From UBA1429 sp964482225 (GTDB lineage Bacteria; Chloroflexota; Anaerolineae; UBA1429): 64,000 nt of DNA. Location of the stretch: the NCBI GenBank assembly GCA_964482225.1, contig CAYZWT010000011.1, positions 1 to 64,000 on the forward strand. Reading direction: 5' to 3'. The stretch's first letter is position 1; every line of letters starts with the position of its first letter. The notes below the pieces were generated by a model, which worked only from the letters and a program-made list of their open reading frames with translations, did not search any database and was not told where the DNA came from. Positions 16,581 to 24,614 of this stretch are shown in pieces. Position numbers and translations under genes: made by a program.

Positions 16581-19130
16581 ATGTTGGGACGCGAGATCAA
16601 CCAGCAAGAGCTATTGGCCACGCTGCGGCCCTTTATCACCGCCAACACATGGGACGCCTCGCAGCGCATCGTCGAGGAGCATCCGGAGTTGCTGAGCGAT
16701 GAAGCAGACGGGCTGCTGGTCCGGTACATACAGATGGCTGAGGCGCAAGGGAACCAGAAGGCCCGGGCCGTGTTCGAGGAGCATCGGGCGCTGCTGCGGC
16801 GCTGCCGCGAGATCGGCGTGGAGGCGGCGTTTGCCGAAAAGACAGGTGGCGGAGGCGGCGTCTCGATCCCGGCCGCGTTTCGAGAGGATGTGCGACTGGC
16901 AAAGGAGGCCGAGGCCCGCTACCAGCGCACCAGCGATCCGGCTGACCTGGGTGAGGCCTGCGCCGCCTGGGAGCGTATCTGGGCGCACCCGGGCTTTGCC
17001 ACAGCCGAGGCCGCGTTTCGGCTGGCGGCTCTGAACGATGGGGCCGGCGCCTTTCTGCGGCGCTACCAGCGGCTGGGGGAGCTGGGGGACCTGGAGCGGG
17101 CCATCGGTCACCTGGAGGAGGCGGTGGCGGGGACGCCGCCGGGCTCGCCGGACTTGCCAGGGTGGCTCAACAACCTGGGGACTGGGCTGAGTGCCCGGTA
17201 CGGGCGCACGGGGGAGCTGGNNNNNNNNNNNNNNNNNNNNNNNNNNNNNNNNNNNNNNNNNNNNNNNNNNNNNNNNNNNNNNNNNNNNNNNNNNNNNNNN
17301 NNNNNNNNNNNNNNNNNNNNGGCGATCCGGGCCTATGAGGAGGCGGTGGCGGGGACGCCGCCGGGCTCGCCGGACCTACCAGGATACCTCAACAACCTGG
17401 GGACTGGGCTGAGTGCCCGGTACGGGCGCACGGGGGAGACGGGGGATCTGGAGGGGGCGATCCGGGCCTATGAGAAGGCAGTGGCGAGGACGCCGCCGGG
17501 CTCGCCGGACCTACCGAGTCGGCTCAACAACCTGGGGAACGCCTATTACCTGGCTGAAGATTGGGGCCGCGCTCGCGACGCCTATGGACAGATGGCCGTC
17601 GCGGTGGAGGCTCTGCGGGCTGCCAGCACCCTGCGGGCCGACCGGGAAAAGCTGGTGGCGGACCGGGCCGCGGCCTACGCCCGGCTGGTGCTGCTCTGCC
17701 TGCGCGAGGGCGACCTGGGCGCGGCCTTTCGCTACGCCGAGGGGGCCAAGTCCCGCTCGTTGATGGAGGCCCTGGGGGCCCAGCGGCCCGACATGGAGGC
17801 GTTGGCCCAGAGTGACGCCGCGCTGGGCGAGACCCTGGCCGAGGCCCAGCGGCTGCGGGCCGAGGTCGAGTGGCTCCTGGGCCAGTTGGGCGAGGCGCTG
17901 GACGATGACGACAATGGCGGGCGGCGCCAGGCGCTGCGGCGCTCCGAGGTGCAAGGGCGCATCCAGTCGGACCTGGAGGCGGAGCAGGCGCTGTGGGGCC
18001 GGATCGAGCGGGAGCACCCGGCCTTTGCCGTGACGGTCTCGGCGCCGCCGTTCACGCTGGAGGAGGCCCAGGCCCTGGCCGGCGCCGAGGGCGCCACCCT
18101 GATCAGCTACTACCGCCACGATCGGGGCTGGCTGGCCTTTGTGGTCAACGCCCAGGGCGCCGAGACGGTCCCGCTGCCCGACGTGGACGAGACGCTGCCC
18201 AAGGCCCTCAGCCTCATGGCGACCCTGGAGAACCCTGACGCCCGCACCGCCAAGACCTTCTTCTACATGTTGCGTGACCTTTACCAGGCCCTGGTGGCGC
18301 CGCTGGAGGCGCGCTTGCCGGAGCCAGGGGGGCGGCTGATCCTGGCGCCCTTTGGCGCGCTGCACCTGCTGCCCCTGGCGGCGGCCCGCCACCCGGAGAC
18401 ACAACGCTACCTGAGCGAGGTGTATCGGGTGCGGGTGGCGCCCTCGCTGGGGACGCTGCAGGCGATGGCGCAGGAGCGGGCGCGGCACGAGGGGGAGGAG
18501 GCGCCCGAACTGGAACTGCTGGCGGTGGCCTATCCGGGCTCGGAGGATCCCAAGGACGCCCACTATCTGCACCATGTGGTCCAGGAGGCCAAGACGATCA
18601 GCGCCCAGTTCGGCAGGGTGCAGCGGCTGCTGGAGGCCGAGGCGACGCCGGAGCGGGTGCTGGCGGAGGCGGGCAAGGCGGGCCTGGTGCACTTTGCCTG
18701 CCACGGGTGGTTCAACCCGGCGTACACAGAGGTCTCGGGGCTGCTGCTGAGCGGGGGTTGGCTGACGTTGCGGCGGATCCTGGGGAGCATGCGACTGGAG
18801 CGGGCGCGGCTGGTGGTGCTGGGGGCCTGTCTGTCGGGGCGCTACCGGGTGGGGAGCGGGGACGAGCTGACGGGGCTGATCACGGCGATGGTGGCGGCGC
18901 GGGCGCGGGCGGTGATCGGGACGCTCTGGTCGGTGAGCGACGCGGCAACGGCGGCGCTGATGGTGGCGTTCTACCGGGGGGTGCAGGAGGGGCTGACGCC
19001 GGACGAGGCGCTGGCGGCGGCGCAGGCGGCAGTGCGCGGCCAGCCGGAGTGGGAGCACCCGTACTACTGGGCAGCGTTCTTCTTGTGTGGGCTGGCCGAA
19101 GAGGCGGCCCCGCTGGCGCCCCCGGCGTAG
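16581..19130 (+). CDS. TPR-CHAT caspase-like protease
   Basis: The frame gives 849 residues plus whatever the 100-base N gap hides. Residues about 1-110 are helical. A set of 45-residue TPR-like repeats follows (units such as AIRAYEEAVAGTPPGSPDLP then LNNLGTGLSARYGRTGE), then a helical linker. The CHAT protease domain (about 500-840) has the catalytic dyad in place: His in VHFACHG (about 708) and Cys in LGACLSG (about 750). Further CHAT motifs are LAPFGALHLLPLA, AVIGTLWSVSD and HPYYWAAFFLCG. CHAT proteases of this type are activated by partner signals and cut target proteins, as Craspase does in type III-E CRISPR. The two downstream genes resemble CATRA partners. The start ATG follows GAGGGAAGCG. 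Confidence 0.9.
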   Translation: MLGREINQQELLATLRPFITANTWDASQRIVEEHPELLSDEADGLLVRYIQMAEAQGNQKARAVFEEHRALLRRCREIGVEAAFAEKTGGGGGVSIPAAFREDVRLAKEAEARYQRTSDPADLGEACAAWERIWAHPGFATAEAAFRLAALNDGAGAFLRRYQRLGELGDLERAIGHLEEAVAGTPPGSPDLPGWLNNLGTGLSARYGRTGELXXXXXXXXXXXXXXXXXXXXXXXXXXXXXXXXXXAIRAYEEAVAGTPPGSPDLPGYLNNLGTGLSARYGRTGETGDLEGAIRAYEKAVARTPPGSPDLPSRLNNLGNAYYLAEDWGRARDAYGQMAVAVEALRAASTLRADREKLVADRAAAYARLVLLCLREGDLGAAFRYAEGAKSRSLMEALGAQRPDMEALAQSDAALGETLAEAQRLRAEVEWLLGQLGEALDDDDNGGRRQALRRSEVQGRIQSDLEAEQALWGRIEREHPAFAVTVSAPPFTLEEAQALAGAEGATLISYYRHDRGWLAFVVNAQGAETVPLPDVDETLPKALSLMATLENPDARTAKTFFYMLRDLYQALVAPLEARLPEPGGRLILAPFGALHLLPLAAARHPETQRYLSEVYRVRVAPSLGTLQAMAQERARHEGEEAPELELLAVAYPGSEDPKDAHYLHHVVQEAKTISAQFGRVQRLLEAEATPERVLAEAGKAGLVHFACHGWFNPAYTEVSGLLLSGGWLTLRRILGSMRLERARLVVLGACLSGRYRVGSGDELTGLITAMVAARARAVIGTLWSVSDAATAALMVAFYRGVQEGLTPDEALAAAQAAVRGQPEWEHPYYWAAFFLCGLAEEAAPLAPPA
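17221..17320. other. Assembly gap of exactly 100 N inside TPR repeats
   Basis: The gap lies between two near-identical 135-base repeat units, a place where short reads collapse. A length of exactly 100 is the usual placeholder for an unknown distance. The true number of TPR units in the CHAT protein is therefore unknown, although the frame happens to continue across it. Confidence 0.95.
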
Positions 19131-19193
19131 GGGCAGACTCAAGCGGCGGCGACGGAGATGGCTCGGGAGACAATGACAGCAAGAGGAGGCACA

Positions 19194-19598
19194 ATGAGCG
19201 CGGAGCGATCGTGGGAGGATGTGTTGGAAGACGTGGCGACGATCCTGGTGCAGATGGCCAACTTCCCAGAGATGCTGAAAGAAGAGCTAGAGCCGGCCGA
19301 GTACCAGGCGCTGCACGACCTGATCCAGAAGCAGGCGCAGGCGATTGCGGAGGCGGGGGACGATGCGGAGGCCTTTTGCCAGGCGGCGCAGGCGCTTCTG
19401 GAGGGGATCCACGGGCAGCCGGCGGTGCTGGGGCTGTTCCTTCCGGGCCACAGCGCGGAGGCTCACCGCAAGCTGACCATGCCGTGCGGCAAGGCGGGCG
19501 ACAAGACAAGCGCGCACTACCGGGACCCGATCGTGAACTCGATCACGACCGTCCAGGAGCACATGCAAGAGCACCAACGCAGGCCCGGCGGAGAATAG
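19194..19598 (+). CDS. Small helical protein of the CHAT cluster (CATASP-like)
   Basis: From the ATG at 19194, which follows AGAGGAGG, this is 134 residues. It is mostly helical and acidic (SWEDVLEDVATILVQMANFPEMLKEELEPAEYQ spread over residues 6-38, AQAIAEAGDDAEAFCQAAQALL). Its end is more polar, with GHSAEAHRKLTMPCGKAGD and a QEHMQEHQRR tail. Its size and its place between a TPR-CHAT gene and a coiled-coil membrane gene fit the CATRA-associated small protein described for CATRA conflict systems. The assignment is from memory of that architecture, not from a search. It may be an adaptor or regulator of the protease, or a substrate. Confidence 0.6.
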   Translation: MSAERSWEDVLEDVATILVQMANFPEMLKEELEPAEYQALHDLIQKQAQAIAEAGDDAEAFCQAAQALLEGIHGQPAVLGLFLPGHSAEAHRKLTMPCGKAGDKTSAHYRDPIVNSITTVQEHMQEHQRRPGGE

Positions 19599-19611
19599 GA
19601 GGGTGGGGGCG

Positions 19612-20940
19612 ATGACGCCGACACTGCAAGAGCCCACGCTCCTGATCCGGATCTACTGCAAGAACACGCTGGACGAGGTGCGTACCTTTGCCGAGCGCAT
19701 GGCCGCGCTGCTGGGGCTGGCGGCCAGCGATGGCGACGGGGCCTCCTGGTCAGCGGAGGACGGCAACGCTGATCTCGCGCTCAAGGATGCCGATACCGGC
19801 GACACCGTGATGCTTGACTGCGTGGCGAGCGGATCCGCCTTTGACGGGTTCTGGCCCAGCGCGTTGGCGCGCCTGTGGGATGCGTATGAACAGGCGCGCG
19901 GAGAGGGCGACGGGCCAAACGTCCTGGGCCGCAGCGTGGTCTATCACGCGGTGGCTAACGCAGAGACCCTGCTCGAGGCGCTGTGGAGCGATGCGGTGCT
20001 GGCGCAGGCCGGGTTGCCGCGCACGGGGCTGAGCGTCAGCCAGGAGATCCCGGGCGGGCGGCTGTGGCTCGTGAAGGTGCCCGTGTTCCGAGAGGACCGT
20101 GATCTCAAGGGCGAGCCCAAGACCGGCTACCATATCGCGCTGACCAGCCCGGGGGGAGAGAACGGCGATCTTGAGGACGAGCCCATCACCGTCAGGTATA
20201 TCGCGCTGGCGACCCCGGATGGAGAGAGCAGCCAGGCCGAGTATCTCTGGGGTCTGCCCTTTTTCAGGCCCGACCTGTATACCCACAAGGCCTACACCAT
20301 CGCCCACAACTACAGGCACCTGCTGCAGCGGCTGGGCGTGGAAGACGAGCAAGGCGTGCGCGGCATCGACCCCCTCCTGAACGAACTGCGAGACGAGATC
20401 AAGAACGTCATCGGGGCCAGGGACGTGCTCTCCAAGCGCGTCGCCGACGAGTTGGACGACCTGGCAAGGCACTATGAGCGCCTGCTAGAGGCCTCGCTAA
20501 AGCTCCAGGAGATGTATACCTCGCTGCGGCAACAGCGCTGGTCGTTCGACTATCACTTTCAGCAGTCTCCCCAGGGAGAGGTCTGGGAGTGGCACCGGCG
20601 GCGGATCGAGAGCTATTACCAAGAGATCGAGATCAAGAGCGAGCAGTGCCGCAACACCCTCGAAGCGGCCAACCAGGCGGTGCACATCGCCGAGGCGAGG
20701 ATCGAGCGGCTCAAGGAGGCGCGGCGCCAGAGGCAGGAGGACCTGATCACCTTTATCGGCCTCGTGTTCGCGGTGCCTCAGTTGGTGACCGATGAGATGC
20801 TGGCCCGGGTGGTGAGCCAGTTCGAGTGGGGCTGGGGGGCCACGGCCATCCTGGTAGCCCCGAGGGCACTGACCCTGGCGCTGGTCGTGCTGATCTGGCT
20901 GGCCATCCGCTGGTTCGCGCACCGAAGCAAAAGGGTTTAG
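19612..20940 (+). CDS. Coiled-coil protein with C-terminal membrane helices (CATRA-like)
   Basis: From the ATG at 19612 (after AGGAGGGTG) this is 442 residues. Residues about 1-240 are soluble, with YHAVANAETLLEALW, GGRLWLVKVPVF and YLWGLPFFRPDLYTHKAYTIAHNYRH split over two segments. Residues about 245-380 are a long coiled coil (RDEIKNVIGARDVLSKRV, ARIERLKEARRQRQEDL). Two membrane helices follow (LITFIGLVFAVPQLV and ALTLALVVLIWLAIRWFA). This coiled coil plus two helices recalls CorA-like effectors, and the gene position fits the CATRA protein of caspase/TPR conflict systems. A 66-base segment is duplicated in tandem at 20100-20231. It may be the membrane-disrupting effector freed or activated by the CHAT protease (inference). 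Confidence 0.6.
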   Translation: MTPTLQEPTLLIRIYCKNTLDEVRTFAERMAALLGLAASDGDGASWSAEDGNADLALKDADTGDTVMLDCVASGSAFDGFWPSALARLWDAYEQARGEGDGPNVLGRSVVYHAVANAETLLEALWSDAVLAQAGLPRTGLSVSQEIPGGRLWLVKVPVFREDRDLKGEPKTGYHIALTSPGGENGDLEDEPITVRYIALATPDGESSQAEYLWGLPFFRPDLYTHKAYTIAHNYRHLLQRLGVEDEQGVRGIDPLLNELRDEIKNVIGARDVLSKRVADELDDLARHYERLLEASLKLQEMYTSLRQQRWSFDYHFQQSPQGEVWEWHRRRIESYYQEIEIKSEQCRNTLEAANQAVHIAEARIERLKEARRQRQEDLITFIGLVFAVPQLVTDEMLARVVSQFEWGWGATAILVAPRALTLALVVLIWLAIRWFAHRSKRV

Positions 20941-21173
20941 GCTGGCGCGCTGCTGGAGTTGGCAGACGATTGCGGGCGGGCCCCCAGGCCCGGGCCGAGC
21001 TGGCCGCCGTGGACGCGCTGCGCCCGTGGAGCCTGGCGCAGCCGGTGGTCATCATCGCCGATCGGCCGCTGAACACCCTGCCCTACGCCCTGTGGGCCCG
21101 GGGCTATCGCGTCGAGCTCTCGGTGGCGGACGTGGCGCCGCGCAGCGCACGGTCGCCCGAGGGGGGCAGCTAG
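20941..21173 (+). pseudogene. Short degenerate coding remnant after the CHAT cluster
   Basis: Directly after the CATRA-like stop, the DNA keeps protein-like codon use. One frame gives ALLELADDCGRAP. A second frame gives RAELAAVDALRPWSLAQ and VVIIADRPLNTLPYALWARG before a stop at 21173. The frame change and the lack of a good start suggest a broken or truncated gene. No family is recognised. Confidence 0.3.
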
Positions 21174-21199
21174 CGGCTCTCCGCCAGGCACTGGTCGGT

Positions 21200-21616
21200 T
21201 CAACGGGCAATGCTGGCATGCAGGCTCTCGAACGCCCTGACAAAGGCCGCCACGCCCTCACGGAGCAGGCGTTCGAGCACCTGGTCCAAGTCTATGCCCA
21301 GATCGTCCAGGCGCCCCAGGAGCCCCTGGCCTTCGGACGGGTCTGCGTAAAGAGTCTGGGCGACGAGGCCATGGTCGAGATATGCGTCCAGGGTCGCCGG
21401 CCGCACGGTATTGACTGTATCCGGCCCGATCAGTGTGTCCACGCACAGGGTGTCGGGATAGGCAGGGTTCTTGACGCTGGTGCTGGCCCATAGGACTCGC
21501 TGGGGTCGAGCGCCCTGCGCCGCCAGCGCAAGCCAACGTTCGGAGGCCATCAGCGCCCAAAAGTGCCCATAGGCCGCCTGGGCGTTGGCGATGGCCATCT
21601 TGCCCATCCCTCCTGC
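21200..21616 (-). pseudogene. tal: C-terminal fragment of transaldolase
   Basis: About 135 residues match the end of bacterial transaldolase: GKMAIANAQAAYGHF, then QRVLWASTSVKNPAYPD, TLIGPDTVNTVRPATLDAY and a C-terminal helix. The N-terminal two thirds, including the Schiff-base lysine region, are missing. Upstream of GGMGKM the frame continues into unrelated sequence that carries the 61-bp repeat, so the gene was cut by a rearrangement there. The intact enzyme belongs to the pentose phosphate pathway; this piece cannot be catalytic. Confidence 0.85.
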
Positions 21617-21922
21617 GTGCTCGTAGTATACGATGGCATCGTCACGAAAGAAAACTAGTAAAGCGATGTCTAGCAGCCAATGCAAGCGCAGCAGCTCATA
21701 CTGGTTGTCGCTTCGTGTGAGGGGGAGATTCCCCATTTGACGCTGAAGCATTACAGCGACACGCTCACGTTGGCACTGGTCGAGGCGCCTACCAGTTCGT
21801 ACTGCCAGCGTGCGGGTAAAGGGCCCAACGCACCGCCTGCCGGCCAAAGCCGTCCGGAGCGGTGTAGAGCGTGGTCGTGCTGTTAGGGCGCATCGTCTCT
21901 GGGGCTCCGCCCAGATCTGGGC
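21617..21922. other. Rearrangement junction carrying the right copy of the 61-bp repeat
   Basis: The minus-strand frame of the transaldolase fragment stays open across this stretch (MLQRQMGNLPLTRSDNQYELL, interrupted from any known family), but no start with a ribosome-binding site is seen. It includes the repeat at 21697-21757 and about 160 bases of sequence in which I see nothing else. Confidence 0.5.
21697..21757 (-). repeat. 61-bp repeat, right copy
   Basis: This is the inverted partner of 15722-15782, with five mismatches in 61 bases. On the minus strand it encodes MLQRQMGNLPLTRSDNQY, in the same frame as the left copy. Confidence 0.85.
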
Positions 21923-23950
21923 CTAATGATCGATAAGCACCATCACGGGCATGGCGCCGCCGGTCTGATACGTGTCGCCATCCGAGTTGGTATAGGCCAG
22001 CGTCACCTCGTAGCCCAGCCGGGTCATGTCACCATCCAGTCCCGTGGTGGTGACGGTGACTTCGTTGGCAGCCACCTGGCTCGGGACGTACCAATAAGCC
22101 TCCTGGATAAAAGGCGTGCGGCCGACACCGTCGCCGGGGTCGGCAAAGGCCAGCCCGGTCACATCGCACCGGGCGACAAAGGTCGCAGGCTTGGCTTCGC
22201 TGACCGGCGCCAGCAGACGCAGGTGCAACAGCCAGGTCTCACCGTTGGGTGACATGATCTCCTCCACCACCGCAAAGGGGTGTGAGCTCTGCAAAGAAAA
22301 GGTAACCTGAGCCTCATAGTCGTCGTTGTACATCGGGGCCAGGCGGCTGTGCTCAAAAGATGTTTCACCCTGCTGTACATCGATTACGGCGGTCACATAG
22401 CCGGCGCGTGGCGCGCTGTTGGTGGCCACAAAGGTGATCGTCTGGCCGTCCTCGATCCGGACGGGCACAGACACGCCAGGCTCCAGCACGCCCGTGGCCA
22501 CCAGGTCGCCGGTGCCGCCGGGTCCGTTGATCACGTAACGCACCATCACGCCGGCCGTGGGCTCGATAGCAGAGAGGGCTACAGTATAGCTGTCGTTGCT
22601 GCCCGTCTTGACGGCATAGGCTGCCAGGGCGGTCGCATAAGGTCCAGGAACATTGATCTCCTGCACCACCCGGATTGTTGGATCGGTGTAGTCCACCTGC
22701 AACTGGCCCATATCTTCGGCCGGTTGGCCAGACCCGGGCTCGCGTGGCACGCCGCCGCCAAAGAGCAGATCATAGGCGAACTGGTCATAGAGTCGGGGCA
22801 GCGAAGAACCGCCCTCGGCCGCATGTTCGGCGATCGCCTCCAGGGGATCCTTGTCGGAGGCCGCTACCGCCTTGAAGAGCGCGGGGAAGGCGACACCCTG
22901 GCGCGACAGATAGTCCACGAAATAGGCCACCTGGTACATGTGGACATCGTCATCGTCTGCGTTGAGGGGCAAGGTGAGGAACTTGAGCGGCAGGCGGCCG
23001 CCAAGCCCATGTCCTGTGCCGATGGAGGCCGCGGCATAGTCCGCCGTCGCCTCCATCCACCAGCGATTGGAGATCATGCCGACCACGTTGTAGTACTCGT
23101 TCTGCACGGCATGGAACAGCTCGTGGGCCGCATCGTGCTGGAGCTCCTCCAGCGAAAAGTAGGTGACCGGGATCTCGATGTTCTTGGAAAACCAGCCCCA
23201 CTCGGCGGTCTTGTCCGCTCCCCAGTCGTCGATATAGACCCTGGTCTTGTCCGGGACTTTGAGCCCGCTGTCGCCCGAGCCGGCGTAGCCCTCGCGGGCG
23301 GTGACCAGGGCGCTGCGCACCAGCACGGCAAAATCAAAAATGGCATCGCCGCTGCGATCCTCCGAGAGAGCGGGAGCGTTGAGGTTCTGGCTAAAGTAAA
23401 TGTCAAAGTTGGGGTGCGAGGAATGCACAATGTCCTCTTCCAGGCCAAAGAGCGACCAGAGTGTCAGGTGGTCCGTCGTCACCACCACCTGCTGCGCCGC
23501 GGTATCGATCACTAGATCGGCGTCCACCCAGCGCTGCGTGCCCTCATCCAGGTAGGCCACCGTGAGCTGGGCAGCGGGGTCGATGTCGTCCCGCAGTGAA
23601 TCTGGGTCGTAGCCAAAGCGCAGGGTCAGGGGTTGGTCAAAAGAGCGCTGCTCGCCGACGGTCACCTTGTAGGCGGCAAGCGACGCCAGGCCGGAGAAAG
23701 CATGTGGTTCGGGATCGGACACGGGCTGAATCGCCATTTGCGCCCCGGCCGGCGCGGCGCCCTCGGGGACCTCCAGAGTAAAGAGGTCGTCTTCCGTGGC
23801 AACGCTGCTGGCACCGGTGGCCGAGACGAGGGCCTGTTTAGGGGCGGCCGAGCTCGGGCCAGCCTGCGGTGATCCGCAGCCTATCAGGAGCACAAGGGCA
23901 CAGACATAAACGCCAAGGTGTCGGAGACGGGCGGGCAATGCAGAGAGCAC
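21923..23950 (-). CDS. Secreted lipoprotein with a zinc-protease HExxH motif
   Basis: From GTG at 23950 (GGAGG ten bases upstream) this is 675 residues; a TTG nine bases earlier is too close to that site. The N terminus has a lipoprotein signal ending LLIGCGS. A ZU5/beta-sandwich-like segment follows (TLEVPEGAAPAGAQMAIQPV, LTLRFGYDPDSL). Then comes HELFH at residues 276-280 with a downstream Glu in WWMEATADYAA, the pattern of gluzincin-type metalloproteases. The C-terminal third is beta-rich (PGGTGDLVATGVLEPG). It is probably anchored to the outer face of the cell membrane. Substrate is unknown. It could also be a protein that has kept the fold but not the activity, although the HExxH and Glu are intact. 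Confidence 0.75.
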   Translation of the reverse strand: MLSALPARLRHLGVYVCALVLLIGCGSPQAGPSSAAPKQALVSATGASSVATEDDLFTLEVPEGAAPAGAQMAIQPVSDPEPHAFSGLASLAAYKVTVGEQRSFDQPLTLRFGYDPDSLRDDIDPAAQLTVAYLDEGTQRWVDADLVIDTAAQQVVVTTDHLTLWSLFGLEEDIVHSSHPNFDIYFSQNLNAPALSEDRSGDAIFDFAVLVRSALVTAREGYAGSGDSGLKVPDKTRVYIDDWGADKTAEWGWFSKNIEIPVTYFSLEELQHDAAHELFHAVQNEYYNVVGMISNRWWMEATADYAAASIGTGHGLGGRLPLKFLTLPLNADDDDVHMYQVAYFVDYLSRQGVAFPALFKAVAASDKDPLEAIAEHAAEGGSSLPRLYDQFAYDLLFGGGVPREPGSGQPAEDMGQLQVDYTDPTIRVVQEINVPGPYATALAAYAVKTGSNDSYTVALSAIEPTAGVMVRYVINGPGGTGDLVATGVLEPGVSVPVRIEDGQTITFVATNSAPRAGYVTAVIDVQQGETSFEHSRLAPMYNDDYEAQVTFSLQSSHPFAVVEEIMSPNGETWLLHLRLLAPVSEAKPATFVARCDVTGLAFADPGDGVGRTPFIQEAYWYVPSQVAANEVTVTTTGLDGDMTRLGYEVTLAYTNSDGDTYQTGGAMPVMVLIDH

Positions 23951-24324
23951 GATGATCAATCCTCCAGCAGTGAGATGATAGGAACAGGAGTCGCAGCCTT
24001 CGGAGCGTGTGCTCGCTGGCCTGCGTATCGGCTTCGCGCCAGAGCGGCGCCTCCGGTACCAGCGCCAGTATACACCGGCGGTGGTTCGGGATAAAGTCTC
24101 AGATCACGCGGCAGCGTGTATGTCGCGCAAGAACATGTATGAGAAGTATGCCCCAGAAGTAGTTGAGGCCTATCCGGCGACTCCCATATACACTCCACCT
24201 TGCGCTGCCTCCTCCTTTGGAAGGATGGTGAATCGGCTCCAAATTGTGTTGGCGAGATTGCAGAGAGAAGGACTCTGGCATCCTGTGGGTGAATACCACT
24301 CTACCCCAGGAGTCAGGGAGGCCC
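23951..24324. other. Intergenic stretch between the lipoprotein and a transposase fragment
   Basis: The first bases next to 23950 hold the GGAGG of the lipoprotein gene. The rest shows no convincing gene on either strand and is lower in GC than its surroundings. It probably includes the left part of the inserted transposase unit, but I could not find terminal inverted repeats. Confidence 0.4.
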
Positions 24325-24597
24325 ATGAGCATTTTGCAGCAAGCCCGCGAGTTTGTCCAACGGAGGAAGGCGCTCTTGGAACGCACGGAGCAGGATTGGC
24401 GGACGTGCCCCAACCGTGACAGTAACCAGACGCAGCGTCACGGGAGCTACGTTCGCCATCCGACCTCGCTGGATGGGAGACAGACCGTGGCCATTGACAG
24501 GCAGGGCTGTTTCGCGTGCCGACGGACCTACAGCGAGCAACGGGTTGAGTTGGTGGCAGGGAGTTGGTATGCTGACGGTACCACTAACAGGCTGTGG
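24325..24597 (+). pseudogene. N-terminal fragment of a transposase
   Basis: From ATG at 24325 (GGGAGGCCC upstream) about 91 residues can be read: MSILQQAREFVQRRKALL, then CPNRDSNQTQRHGSYVRHP, LDGRQTVAIDRQGCFACRR and TYSEQRVELVAGSWY. This looks like the zinc-ribbon N terminus of an IS transposase. The first Cys pair is broken (CPNR where CPxC is expected). No catalytic DDE region follows: the sequence stops against the 3' end of the giant gene. It is therefore a dead remnant. Confidence 0.65.
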
Positions 24598-24614
24598 CCC
24601 TCCGGCATGCGCAG

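Noticed and set aside
16581..19130. The TPR-CHAT gene as part of a type III-E (Craspase) CRISPR system
   Set aside because: No gRAMP/Cas7-11 gene is present, the CRISPR locus is a complete type I-E, and the CHAT partners fit CATRA better.
17511..19142. A 543-codon minus-strand open frame under the CHAT domain
   Set aside because: It is antisense to the CHAT domain, which has clear catalytic motifs. The shadow protein is rich in Arg, Gln and Pro without a fold.
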